DNA of 26,934 nt from JARBUG01 sp035628915 (GCA_035628915.1 DASPIW010000058.1:1-26934); one strand, 5' to 3'. Shown: positions 1-7,619, numbered from the stretch's first letter. Notes: generated by a model not told the origin, from the sequence alone. Translations and numbers: made by a program.

Positions 1-70
1 GTAACTCCTCTGCTCGGATGCTACGGGTCATGCCGGATTCCCCCTCTCCTAAGTAGAGCATAACGCAGCA

Positions 71-93
71 ATGTTCTCTCAGGAATAGAACAT
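71..93. promoter_or_regulatory. Operator-like inverted repeat
   Basis: Two 7-base arms, ATGTTCT (71-77) and AGAACAT (87-93), are perfectly complementary and separated by 9 bases. That size and symmetry fit a dimeric repressor site. It lies about 160 bases upstream of a truncated ROK-type regulator and 440 bases upstream of the GH31 gene, so it may be a relic sugar operator. This is inference; no promoter boxes could be placed with confidence around it. Confidence 0.35.
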
Positions 94-142
94 ACCCCCA
101 AACGCAAAATTACATAAACATTGCAATGGCCAAACTAAAGGA

Positions 143-174
143 ACGGGAGGTGACGAATGTCGCCTCCCGTTTTC
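143..174 (+). terminator. Rho-independent terminator
   Basis: An 8-bp stem ACGGGAGG (143-150) / CCTCCCGT (163-170), which can be lengthened inside by GAC/GTC, is followed by a short T run (170-173). It faces rightwards, so it probably ends a gene located before the window. On the opposite strand no comparable T run follows the stem. Confidence 0.6.
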
Positions 175-251
175 GCGCGCCCGCAAGGAAGGCCAGGGGT
201 ATGTACCGAAATACGAACCAACTTGGTCGCCGATTGATTGGGGGGAAGCGT

Positions 252-482
252 ATGGAATTACGACCATCTGACCGGCACTTTCTTCGCGACGCGAATATAG
301 TGGCCGTCGCTTCGGCCATCCGAAAGCATCAGCCCATTTCCCGGGTCGACCTCGCCGACATTACGGGATTGGGCCGATCCACCATCACCACCATCGTAAA
401 CACACTGCTGGACAGCGGGCTGGTGTGTGAGACGGGCGAGGCGGAGTCTGCCGGCCGGTGCCGAAGTACCGCACAGTGCTGA
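252..482 (+). pseudogene. Truncated ROK/NagC-type transcriptional regulator (N-terminal wHTH only)
   Basis: From the ATG at 252, preceded by GGGGGGAAG, the frame encodes 76 residues that match only the winged-helix N-terminus of ROK-family repressors. It has a leading RDANIVAVASAIRKH helix, an ISRVDLADITGLGRSTIT recognition helix (residues 29-46) and the wing segment up to LVCETGEAESAG. ROK proteins continue with a GGRRP-type motif and about 300 residues of sugar-binding/kinase fold; here the frame instead ends within eight residues of ESAG. Another frame then runs open from about 441 to a TGA that overlaps the GTG of the GH31 gene. The simplest reading is an internal deletion that removed nearly all of a ROK gene and possibly a second gene. 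It is probably not a functional sugar-responsive repressor, though a free DNA-binding domain cannot be excluded. Confidence 0.7.
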
Positions 483-531
483 CGAATGGCCGGTTGACCA
501 GGCCGGCGGACCCCAGAGAGGAGGTGGCGCG

Positions 532-2850
532 GTGACAAGTTGCGTTTCGATGGCCGCTGCGGGAGGCTACGTGTCCGTGGCGGCCCTCAGTTCCCACATC
601 CTCCGAATTCGGATCGGCCCCGCCCCTTTGAAGCCACGTTCCTCCTGGGCCGTAGTCATGGAGGACCGGCCGCAAGTTGCCGTCGCCGTCAGCGAGACCC
701 CACAGGAGATGATGCTGGCGACGGACGGCCTGCGGGTTACCGTCCGCAGGCAGGACCTGCACTTGACCATCGCCCGGGCGGACGGTGCGCCGGTGCTGGA
801 AGACGCACTGCCGGGAGCGGAGTTCCCCCCCGGGGGCGGTACCGCCCTGACCAAGCGGCTGCAGGCTGACACCCGGCTGTACGGCCTGGGCCAGCGCATG
901 GGCTTCCTGGACAAGCGCGGCGAAACGGTCACCATGTGGGCTACGGACGACCCGCTCCATCACCCGGGCCGGGACGCCTTGTACCAGGCGATTCCGTTTG
1001 TATTGGCGCTCCAGCCGGGCGGTGCTTATGGGATCTTCCTGGACAGCCCGGCCTTCACGCAGTTTGACCTGGGCAAGACTCAGTCGGACCGGCTCCGCAT
1101 CCAAACCGCAGAGAGTGAACTTGATTACTACGTCATTGTGGCCGATTCACCCAAAGGCGTCCTGAACGGCTATTCCGAGCTGACGGGGCGCACGCCCCTG
1201 CCGCCCCGGTGGAGCCTGGGGTATCAGCAGTGCCGGTGGAGCTATTATCCGGAGGAGCGCGTGCGGGAGGTTGCCCGGGAGTTCCGCTCCCGGCAGATTC
1301 CATGCGACGTGATTTACCTGGACATTGACCACATGGATGGCTACCGGGTCTTCACCTGGGACCAAGGCCGCTTCCCTGACCCGGCGCAGTTGGTGGCCGA
1401 CTTACGTGCGCAGGGCTTTCGGGTGGTGACCATTGTCGATCCCGGCGTGAAAGCTGACCCGGCGTACTCGGTCTTTCAAGAAGGCCTCGCTGGTAGACAC
1501 TTCATGACCACCCCGGATGGCGAAGTCTACATTGGCAAGGTGTGGCCCGGCCCCGCCGCCTTTCCGGACTTCCTGCAGGAAAGCACCCGCCGCTGGTGGG
1601 GCAGGCAGCACGCGCAGTTGCTGCATCTCGGCGTGGCAGGCATCTGGAACGATATGAATGAGCCGGCCAACTTCACCGATGCTTCTGTTACCGGCCAGTT
1701 CAAAGGCACGGTCCCCGGGACTCTGCTGCAAGGGGAGGCTGAGTGCAAGCAGCCCCACGCCCTGGTGCATAACCTCTACGGACTTGCCATGGCCAGCGCG
1801 ACGACCGCGGCGCTGCAGGAGCTCCGGCCCAAGGAGCGGCCGTTCCTCGTCACCCGTTCCGGGTATGCGGGCATTCAGCGCTACGCAGCAGTCTGGATGG
1901 GCGACAACCATTCCTGGTGGGAGCACCTGCTGCAGGCCGTGCCGATGTGCCTGGGCATGGGCCTTTCCGGCGTCCCCTTTGTCGGCACCGACTGCGGCGG
2001 GTTTAGCGGCGACGCGACGGCAGAGCTGCTGGTCCGCTGGACCCAGCTTGGCGCCTTCACCCCATTCTTTCGCAACCACAGCGCTGCCGGCACGCGCAGT
2101 CAGGAGCCGTGGGCGTTCGGACCTGAGACGGAGGCGCTGGTGGCGGACGCCATCCGGCTCCGCTACCGCTTCTTGCCGTACCTGTACACGCTGTTTGCCG
2201 AGGCCCGGCGTACGGGGCTTCCGGTCATGCGGCCGCTGCTGCTGGAGTATCCGGACGATGAGCGGACACACAACCTGTCTGACCAGTTCCTGCTTGGCGA
2301 AGACCTGCTCGTCGCCCCGGTGTATCAGCCGGGGGCCGTCACGCGGATGGTCTACCTGCCGAGGGGCGAGTGGGTCGATTACTGGACGGGCGCCTTATAC
2401 CCGGGAGGGCAGTACACCGTTGCCGATGCGCCGCTCCACCGGATTCCGCTCTTCGTCCGGCAGGGGGCGATCCTGCCCTTGGGACCTGTCGTCCAGCACA
2501 CGGGTGAACCGGCGAAATCCCTGACTTTCGACATTTTTGGCAGCGGTGCCGGGCATGTGTACGAGGACGACGGGGCATCAATGGACTACCTGGCGGGCGA
2601 TTGGAGCATCACGCGGGTGACCAGCCGGGTGGAGGCAGGCCGAACGCTAGTGACCGTTCAACCCCCGGAAGGGAAATACCGGCCCGTGCGGTCGGAAGTG
2701 CTGCTCCGCCTCCGCAACCACCGGGCGCCCGCGGCAGTGACGGCGGACGGTCATCCTCTGTCCTGGAGATTGGAGGGGAATGATCTCGTCGTCGCAGTTG
2801 CGGTGCTCGATGGGACGGAACAACTGCTCGTGGAAATATCCGGACGATAA
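532..2850 (+). CDS. Glycoside hydrolase family 31 (alpha-glucosidase / alpha-xylosidase type)
   Basis: Retaining alpha-glycosidase of 772 residues, a normal length for bacterial GH31. The start is the GTG at 532, 5-7 bases after GAGAGGAGG; the frame is open further upstream, but that part has no family similarity. The N-terminal beta-sandwich covers roughly residues 1-190 and ends in the RLYGLGQRMGFLDKRG substrate-loop segment. The (beta/alpha)8 barrel follows. GIWNDMNEP carries the catalytic nucleophile Asp374, and VWMGDNHSWW carries the acid/base Asp458. FVGTDCGGF and TPFFRNHS are also typical, and C-terminal beta domains follow from about residue 620. No signal peptide is visible, so it is probably cytoplasmic and acts on imported oligosaccharides. 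The exact substrate (maltose-type, isoprimeverose or other) cannot be read from the sequence. Its GTG overlaps the stop codon of an upstream reading-frame remnant, a sign of former translational coupling in a sugar operon. Confidence 0.93.
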   Translation: MTSCVSMAAAGGYVSVAALSSHILRIRIGPAPLKPRSSWAVVMEDRPQVAVAVSETPQEMMLATDGLRVTVRRQDLHLTIARADGAPVLEDALPGAEFPPGGGTALTKRLQADTRLYGLGQRMGFLDKRGETVTMWATDDPLHHPGRDALYQAIPFVLALQPGGAYGIFLDSPAFTQFDLGKTQSDRLRIQTAESELDYYVIVADSPKGVLNGYSELTGRTPLPPRWSLGYQQCRWSYYPEERVREVAREFRSRQIPCDVIYLDIDHMDGYRVFTWDQGRFPDPAQLVADLRAQGFRVVTIVDPGVKADPAYSVFQEGLAGRHFMTTPDGEVYIGKVWPGPAAFPDFLQESTRRWWGRQHAQLLHLGVAGIWNDMNEPANFTDASVTGQFKGTVPGTLLQGEAECKQPHALVHNLYGLAMASATTAALQELRPKERPFLVTRSGYAGIQRYAAVWMGDNHSWWEHLLQAVPMCLGMGLSGVPFVGTDCGGFSGDATAELLVRWTQLGAFTPFFRNHSAAGTRSQEPWAFGPETEALVADAIRLRYRFLPYLYTLFAEARRTGLPVMRPLLLEYPDDERTHNLSDQFLLGEDLLVAPVYQPGAVTRMVYLPRGEWVDYWTGALYPGGQYTVADAPLHRIPLFVRQGAILPLGPVVQHTGEPAKSLTFDIFGSGAGHVYEDDGASMDYLAGDWSITRVTSRVEAGRTLVTVQPPEGKYRPVRSEVLLRLRNHRAPAAVTADGHPLSWRLEGNDLVVAVAVLDGTEQLLVEISGR

Positions 2851-2858
2851 GTCACATA

Positions 2859-2895
2859 GGCGGGGCCAACTGCCAGGAGTGCAGTTGGCCCCGCC
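2859..2895. terminator. Convergent-gene hairpin terminator (no clear U-tract)
   Basis: A perfect 15-bp stem, GGCGGGGCCAACTGC (2859-2873) with its complement (2881-2895) and a 7-base loop, lies between the stop of the GH31 gene and the stop of the tetR gene arriving from the other strand. Neither side has a good T run, so it probably acts through hairpin strength and serves both genes. Confidence 0.6.
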
Positions 2896-2912
2896 GCGCT
2901 TGGACCCCGGAG

Positions 2913-3503
2913 CTATTTGCTGCATGCCCCCTGAAAGAAGGCATCGAAGCTCTGAGCCATCAGGGCTCCCAGAGAATCATCACCCGGACCCATGCACCAG
3001 GCCCACAAAACCCCGAAGTAGGTCTGGGCGGTCAGAAAAGCGAGCCGTTCGGCAGACAGGTCGCTCCGAAACTCGCCGCGGCTCTGCCCCTCTGCCATGA
3101 CCGGAACCAGGGCATGCACCATCGCCACGGACGGACCGACATACCCCGAAACGCTCTCGTGACTGGAAAGAGAAGCCCGGAACATCGCACGAATCAGAGG
3201 GGAGGTGTACGGCAGGCGGGTCACCATCTGCACCATGATCTCCCGCACGCCGCAAGCCAGCGATCCGGAAGTGCCTGCCAGCGCGCCAAATTGCCCGACC
3301 ACCCACAGCAGTTGGTCTTTGACAACCTGGATCAGCACATCCTCTTTGGTCTGGAAGTAATTGAAAAAGGTTCCCTTGGCAACACCGGCTTCCCGGGCAA
3401 TTTGCGCGACGGTGGTCTCTTCATACCCCTGGCGGGCGATCAAAGCAAGGGCAGCGTCCATCAAAGCGCTGCGTGTGGCCGTTTTTAGTTCAGCTCGCTT
3501 CAC
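2913..3503 (-). CDS. TetR/AcrR-family transcriptional regulator
   Basis: One-component repressor of about 196 residues. The N-terminal helix-turn-helix is clear: ALIARQGYEETTVAQIAREA, then GVAKGTFFNYFQTKEDVL (residues about 21-56). The rest is an all-helical ligand/dimerisation domain that does not identify the ligand. I prefer the GTG at 3503 because GGGAGAGGG sits 9 bases before it and the protein then begins right at the first HTH helix. An ATG at 3545 would add 14 residues and lie one base after the stop of the upstream nuoB-like gene. It is downstream of, and co-directional with, that gene, so both are probably transcribed together from the promoter at 4141-4170, whose paired palindromes are candidate autoregulatory operators. 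Confidence 0.85.
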   Translation of the reverse strand: MKRAELKTATRSALMDAALALIARQGYEETTVAQIAREAGVAKGTFFNYFQTKEDVLIQVVKDQLLWVVGQFGALAGTSGSLACGVREIMVQMVTRLPYTSPLIRAMFRASLSSHESVSGYVGPSVAMVHALVPVMAEGQSRGEFRSDLSAERLAFLTAQTYFGVLWAWCMGPGDDSLGALMAQSFDAFFQGACSK

Positions 3504-3546
3504 CTTCGTGCACCCTCTCCCGGAAGCCCGGTGGTCTTCCTGCATG

Positions 3547-4095
3547 TCAACCTTTCGTGACCAGACCCCGCTTTCCTGTTTTGATCATCGACTGGATCTC
3601 CATAAGCCCCTGGAGAAACGCCTCGGGGCGGGGCGGACAGCCAGGCACATAGACGTCTACGGGAATCACCTTGTGGACTCCATCTACTACGTTGTATCCG
3701 TTCCAATAGGGTCCCCCATTGCAGGCGCAGGCCCCCATGGCAATGACGTATTTTGGCTCCGCCATTTGATCATAGAGGCGGCGCACTACGACTGCCATCT
3801 TCTCGGTAACCGTACCGGAGACGACCATGAGGTCTGCCTGGCGTGGTGAGGCCCTTAGCGCTTCTGACCCAAAGCGGGCAATGTCGTACTTGGGCATGCA
3901 GGCGGCCATGAACTCGAAGGCGCAGCAAGCAATCCCTGACGTCAGCGGCCATACCGAGCTGCCGGCGCCCCAGTTCAGCATTCGCTGGATCACGCCCGGC
4001 AGCCGCCCCACCACCACGTTCTCGTTCACTTCCACATCAGAGCGCACAACGGGATCGTTCAGCCAGTCAAGTTCGGGAGAATCATTCAAGCACAT
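3547..4095 (-). CDS. nuoB: NuoB-like NADH:quinone oxidoreductase 20 kDa subunit (solitary)
   Basis: Iron-sulfur subunit of the complex I / membrane-hydrogenase family, which holds the N2 [4Fe-4S] cluster next to the quinone site. With the ATG at 4095 the protein has 182 residues, a usual NuoB length. The cluster ligands are visible: the tandem Cys57-Cys58 in GIACCAFEFM, Cys123 in MGACACNGG and Cys153 in VPGCPPRPEAFL. SGTVTEKM is also conserved. The start is uncertain because the ribosome site (GGGTGAAG) is weak; in-frame GTG at 4104 and TTG at 4116 are alternatives. No other nuo gene is in view; it is followed by tetR instead of nuoC. It is therefore either a second copy or part of a dispersed set. 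Whether it enters complex I or another membrane-bound complex cannot be told here. Confidence 0.9.
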   Translation of the reverse strand: MCLNDSPELDWLNDPVVRSDVEVNENVVVGRLPGVIQRMLNWGAGSSVWPLTSGIACCAFEFMAACMPKYDIARFGSEALRASPRQADLMVVSGTVTEKMAVVVRRLYDQMAEPKYVIAMGACACNGGPYWNGYNVVDGVHKVIPVDVYVPGCPPRPEAFLQGLMEIQSMIKTGKRGLVTKG

Positions 4096-4140
4096 TAGCT
4101 TCACCCACTGCGACAAGAATTGAAAGCGCTTTCTACCCGG

Positions 4141-4170
4141 AGTATACCCGCGAAAATGACCGTGGGTCAA
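4141..4170 (-). promoter_or_regulatory. Sigma-A-type promoter for the nuoB-like/tetR pair
   Basis: On the minus strand TTGACC (4165-4170) is followed after 18 bases by TATACT (4141-4146), about 45 bases before the nuoB-like start. The -35 box lies inside the right arm of the inverted repeat at 4153-4195, so a protein bound there would block RNA polymerase. Confidence 0.6.
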
Positions 4171-4195
4171 CTTAAAATTGACCCACGGTCATTTT
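4153..4195 (-). terminator. Perfect 18-bp hairpin: terminator of the 4229 gene and possible twin operator
   Basis: Arms 4153-4170 and 4178-4195 are perfectly complementary with a 7-base loop. On the minus strand the hairpin starts 34 bases after the stop of the gene at 4229-4603 and ends in TTTT, the form of an intrinsic terminator. Each arm also contains its own 13-base palindrome, TGACC-N3-GGTCA, at 4157-4169 and 4179-4191 (centres 22 bases apart). The nested symmetry is unnecessary for a terminator and would suit a TetR-type dimer. The terminator role is well supported; the operator role is inference. Confidence 0.65.
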
Positions 4196-4228
4196 ATTGC
4201 TACCTTTGTAGGATTCCTGTCACTCGCC

Positions 4229-4603
4229 TTAGCCCAGCGGCTGCTGACCGGCCCGCTGCATCGCCTGGGCATCGTTCTGCGGGCCGTCGCCGGCGGAGAC
4301 GCCGGTGATGTTGCTGCCGGAGATTTGTGCATTGGTGGCCTGTGCGCCAGCGGCTGCGCCAGCGGCTGCGCCGGCGGCGTTGGTAGCGGCGGCGTTGGTA
4401 GCGGCGGCGTTGGACGCGGCGGCGTTGGTCGCGGTGGCCGTACCAGCGGTACCGGCAGTGGCACCTACCCTCCCGGCAGCCTGGCTTGCCCGCTGTATCG
4501 CCTGGGCGTTATTCTGTAGGCCGTCGCCGGCGGAGACGCCGGAAATGTTCGTGCCGGTCTGCTGCGCGTTGGTGCTCTGGTTGCCGCCGAATGCGTTGGA
4601 CAT
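4229..4603 (-). CDS. Small Ala/Asn/Thr-rich protein with duplicated 31-residue module (spore-protein-like?)
   Basis: A 124-residue protein starting at the ATG at 4603, preceded by AAGGAGG with a 6-base gap. It has no signal peptide, membrane segment or cysteine. Residues 11-41 and 90-120 are two copies of one module, running from TNAQ through NISGVSAGDG to AQAIQRASQ, with 23 of 31 positions identical. They flank a low-complexity linker rich in Ala, Asn, Thr and Gly (about 42-88) with TNAAA/SNAAA repeats. The FGG...STNAQQ opening loosely recalls gamma-type small acid-soluble spore proteins (FG...ETNAQQ), and its size, lack of cysteine and hydrophilicity would fit a spore storage or coat-associated role. 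That is a guess; no family was recognised with certainty. The gene ends at the strong hairpin at 4153-4195. Confidence 0.7.
   Translation of the reverse strand: MSNAFGGNQSTNAQQTGTNISGVSAGDGLQNNAQAIQRASQAAGRVGATAGTAGTATATNAAASNAAATNAAATNAAGAAAGAAAGAQATNAQISGSNITGVSAGDGPQNDAQAMQRAGQQPLG
4282..4544. repeat. Internal direct repeats of the 4229-4603 gene
   Basis: An identical 24-base segment occurs at 4282-4305 and 4521-4544 within the two coding modules. Between them are four tandem 15-base units based on GGCGTTGGTAGCGGC (4376-4435) and three 12-base units based on TGCGCCAGCGGC (4343-4378). The units preserve the frame, so the linker length can change by slippage without breaking the gene. Confidence 0.85.
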
Positions 4604-4691
4604 AAAGAGGCCTCCTTCAGGGTGTTTAGTGAGTCCGACCATAGCGTGTCCAGTTTTCTTGACTTCCAGCCCCCGGTCCCGTAGAATATTA

Positions 4692-4720
4692 GTCACTATT
4701 GCATATCCCTCAATAGTGAC
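4692..4720. promoter_or_regulatory. Inverted repeat between the 4603 start and the leuS leader
   Basis: GTCACTATTG (4692-4701) and CAATAGTGAC (4711-4720) form a perfect 10-bp inverted repeat with a 9-base spacer. On the minus strand a weak promoter overlaps it (TTGAGG, 16 bases, TAATAT) about 90 bases before the start at 4603. It could be an operator for that gene or part of the divergent leuS promoter region. No regulator can be assigned. Confidence 0.45.
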
Positions 4721-4749
4721 GATGGGGAACATACCGGAATAGCGCAGCG

Positions 4750-4955
4750 CTTTCAGAGAGCCGCCAGCTGGTGCAAGGCGGCAGCCGGCGCCCGGAACTC
4801 ACCCCGGAACTGCACGGGCCAACACTTCGGCCAGTAACCCGTGCCGGTCCGCCGGACCGTTATAACCGGGCAGAGCAGGGCCTTGAGGGGCCAAGCAGGG
4901 TGGTACCGCGGGAGAAATAAGGCTCTCGTCCCTTCGGGGGCGAGAGCTTTTCTGA
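4750..4955 (+). promoter_or_regulatory. T-box leader of leuS (tRNA-Leu-sensing antitermination)
   Basis: The conserved T-box sequence AGGGTGGTACCGCG is at 4897-4910. It is followed by an intrinsic terminator: GCTCTCG at 4922-4928 pairs with CGAGAGC at 4941-4947, extended by CCC/GGG, then TTTT at 4948-4951. Stem I begins near AGAGAG (about 4755) with the usual GCTGGTGCAAGG segment. The likely specifier codon is CTC (Leu) at 4798-4800, in GGAACTCACC, which matches the downstream leuS. Uncharged tRNA-Leu would pair with the specifier and the T-box, form the antiterminator and allow leuS transcription. The specifier position comes from reading the stem-loop by eye and is less certain than the T-box itself. 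Confidence 0.92.
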
Positions 4956-4986
4956 TTTGTACAGAGTAAGGGGGCACTCATTGATT

Positions 4987-7569
4987 ATGGCGGAAGAACG
5001 GTTTGATTTTCGGGAAGCTGAGCCCAGGTGGCAGAAGCACTGGGCCGAACAGGGCCTGTACAAGGTGGATGAGAATCCGAACAAGCCCAAGTACTATGCG
5101 CTGGCCATGTTCCCGTATCCGTCCGGCAAGCTGCACATGGGTCACGTGCGAAACTACACGATTGTGGACGTGATCGCCCGCTACCGCCGGATGGAAGGCT
5201 ACAACGTGCTCCATCCCATGGGGTACGACTCGTTTGGCATGCCCGCCGAGAACGCCGCCATCAAGAACGGCATCAGCCCCGCCATCTGGACCAAGGCCAA
5301 CATTGAGGAGATGACGTCGCAGCTCAAGCAGCTGGGCTATAGCTACGACTGGGACCGGGCCGTCTACACCTACCGCGAAGACTACTACAAGTGGACGCAG
5401 TGGATTTTCCTGCAGTTCTATAAGAAGGGGCTCGCCTACAAGAAGACCGCCCCGGTCAACTGGTGCCCGACCTGTCAGACCGTGCTAGCCAACGAGCAGG
5501 TGGTGGACGGCCTCTGCTGGCGCTGCGACAGCGTGGTCACCAAGAACAACCTTTCGCAGTGGTTCTTCAAGATCACACACTACGCCGACGAGTTGCTGGC
5601 CGACCTGAAGCTGCTGGAGAAGGGCTGGCCCGAGCGGGTCCGTATCATGCAAGAGAACTGGATCGGCCGGTCGGAAGGCGCCATCGTCGACTTTACCCTG
5701 GAAGCCACGGGTGAGAAGATCCCCGTCTTCACCACCCGCCCGGACACGATCTACGGCGTTTCGTTCTTCGTTGTGGCGCCGGAGCACCCGATTGTGGAGA
5801 AGATCTGCACTTCCGGCCTGGTGGATGCCGACCGCGTCATGAAGATCCGGGCCTTCCAGGAGAAGATGAAGACCCTGAACGAGATCGCCCGCACGTCTAC
5901 GGAGACGGAGAAGGAAGGCGTCTATCTCGGTCTGGACGTGGTCAATCCGTTTAACGGTGAAAAGGCCCAGCTCTGGATCGCCAACTACGTGCTGATGGAG
6001 TACGGCACCGGCGCCGTTATGGGAGTGCCGGCCCACGACCAGCGCGACTTCGACTTTGCCAAGAAGTACGGCATGGATATCCGGGTGGTCATTCAGAACC
6101 ACGACCACTCGCTGGAGGCCGAGGAGATGCTGCAGGCTTTCGTCGAGCCTGGCGACATGGTCAACTCCGGGCCCTTTGACGGCACGAACAACCTCGACGG
6201 CATCGCCAAGGTCGCGGCCTACGCCGAGGAGCAGGGCTTCGGCAAGAAGACCGTCACCTACCGCCTGCGCGACTGGCTGATCAGCCGGCAGCGGGCCTGG
6301 GGCGCCCCCATTCCCGTCGTGTACTGCGACAGGTGCGGCACCGTAGCCGTACCCGACGACCAGCTGCCCGTGCGGATTCCCGACGACCTCGACTTCACCG
6401 GCGAAGGCGGCAGCCCGCTCGCCCGGCACGAGGGCTTCAGGAATTGCGCCTGCCCGCAGTGCGGCGGCCCGGCCCGGCGTGAAACCGATACCATGGACAC
6501 CTTTGTCGACTCCTCCTGGTACTTCCTGCGGTACGCCGACGCCAACAACGGTCAGGCAGCCTGGGATCCGTCCAAGGTCGATTACTGGATGTCCGTCGAC
6601 CAGTATGTGGGCGGCATCGAGCACGCCGTGCTCCACCTGCTGTACTCTCGCTTCTTCACCAAGGTGCTGCGGGACCTGGGCTACCTCAAGGTCGACGAGC
6701 CCTTCGCCGCCCTGCTGACCCAGGGTATGGTGATCAAGGACGGCAGCAAAATGTCCAAGTCCAAGGGTAACATCGTCTCCCCCGAGGAGATGGTCGCCCG
6801 GTACGGCGCTGATGCCTGCCGCCTGTTCATCATGTTCGCCGCCCCCGCCGAGCGCGACCTCGACTGGTCCGACGCCGGCATTGAAGGCGCCTATCGCTTT
6901 GTCAACCGCTTCTACCGGATGTGCACCAGCCTGATTCCCACCTGGCAGTGGGCCCGGACGCTGCTGCCCGTCAAGCCCGGTAACACCGCCGGCATCATGG
7001 GCGCCATCGCCCCGGATGAACTGGCCCAGGGCCTGGTCCGGATGGGCAACAGCCTGACCCCTGCCGACAAGGAACTGCGCCGGGTCATTCACTCCACGGT
7101 CAAGCGGATCACGTCCGACCTGCACGACCGGTTCGCCTTCAACACTGCCATTTCCGGCCTGATGGAGATGACCAACGCCATCTACGCTTTCCGGGAGAAG
7201 CTGACCGACGAGAAGCACAGCGCCCTGGTTCTCGCCGAGGCGCTGCAGAAGGCTGTTCTGATCGTCGCTCCGTTCTGCCCGCATTTAGCCGAGGAGATCT
7301 GGTCCCGCATGGGCTACGAGAACTCCATTCATGCAGAGCCCTGGCCTTCGTACGATGAAGAGGCCGCCCGGGCAGAGACGGTGGAGATCGTGGTCCAGAT
7401 CAACGGCAAGGTGCGCGACCGGCTCGATGTGCCTGCCGGCATATCTGCCGCCGAGATGGAACAGTTCGCCATGAACACCGACAAAGTGAAGGCCCTGATC
7501 GAAGGCAAGCAAGTAGTCAAGGTGATTCCGGTGCCAGGCAAACTGGTCAACATCGTGATCAAAGGATAA
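4987..7569 (+). CDS. leuS: Leucyl-tRNA synthetase
   Basis: Class I aminoacyl-tRNA synthetase charging tRNA-Leu in the cytoplasm, 860 residues from the ATG at 4987. The HIGH motif appears as HMGH (residues 50-53, in PSGKLHMGHVRNY) and the KMSKS motif at 588-592. The zinc-binding segment has CPTC and CWRC pairs near residues 160-180. The CP1 editing domain follows, with the FTTRPDTIYG segment near 250. A further CDRC/CPQC cysteine cluster lies near 450-500, and PVNWCPTCQTVLANEQ is typical of bacterial LeuRS. A TTG at 4981 is in frame and closer to the AAGGGGG ribosome site, so the protein may carry two more residues. Expression is governed by the T-box directly upstream, and the gene stands alone between that leader and a strong terminator. 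Confidence 0.98.
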   Translation: MAEERFDFREAEPRWQKHWAEQGLYKVDENPNKPKYYALAMFPYPSGKLHMGHVRNYTIVDVIARYRRMEGYNVLHPMGYDSFGMPAENAAIKNGISPAIWTKANIEEMTSQLKQLGYSYDWDRAVYTYREDYYKWTQWIFLQFYKKGLAYKKTAPVNWCPTCQTVLANEQVVDGLCWRCDSVVTKNNLSQWFFKITHYADELLADLKLLEKGWPERVRIMQENWIGRSEGAIVDFTLEATGEKIPVFTTRPDTIYGVSFFVVAPEHPIVEKICTSGLVDADRVMKIRAFQEKMKTLNEIARTSTETEKEGVYLGLDVVNPFNGEKAQLWIANYVLMEYGTGAVMGVPAHDQRDFDFAKKYGMDIRVVIQNHDHSLEAEEMLQAFVEPGDMVNSGPFDGTNNLDGIAKVAAYAEEQGFGKKTVTYRLRDWLISRQRAWGAPIPVVYCDRCGTVAVPDDQLPVRIPDDLDFTGEGGSPLARHEGFRNCACPQCGGPARRETDTMDTFVDSSWYFLRYADANNGQAAWDPSKVDYWMSVDQYVGGIEHAVLHLLYSRFFTKVLRDLGYLKVDEPFAALLTQGMVIKDGSKMSKSKGNIVSPEEMVARYGADACRLFIMFAAPAERDLDWSDAGIEGAYRFVNRFYRMCTSLIPTWQWARTLLPVKPGNTAGIMGAIAPDELAQGLVRMGNSLTPADKELRRVIHSTVKRITSDLHDRFAFNTAISGLMEMTNAIYAFREKLTDEKHSALVLAEALQKAVLIVAPFCPHLAEEIWSRMGYENSIHAEPWPSYDEEAARAETVEIVVQINGKVRDRLDVPAGISAAEMEQFAMNTDKVKALIEGKQVVKVIPVPGKLVNIVIKG

Positions 7570-7573
7570 TGGC

Positions 7574-7610
7574 AAAGCCCGCCTCCCGGTTTGCCCGGGG
7601 GCGGGCTTTT
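7574..7610 (+). terminator. leuS intrinsic terminator
   Basis: AAAGCCCGCC (7574-7583) pairs with GGCGGGCTTT (7600-7609), with further CCCGG/CCGGG pairing inside and a T run at the 3' side. It begins a few bases after the leuS stop and also lies just beyond the end of the convergent gene at 7620. Confidence 0.85.
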
Positions 7611-7619
7611 GCGCACTTG

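Noticed and set aside
4178..4519. 113-residue Gly/Ala-rich plus-strand frame
   Set aside because: It is the complement of the tandem repeats in the 4229-4603 gene, which has the better ribosome site, terminator and module structure.
5485..7284. 599-residue open frame opposite leuS
   Set aside because: It is an antisense shadow of a GC-rich coding sequence: no family similarity, low-complexity Val/Gly/His composition, and leuS motifs are complete on the other strand.
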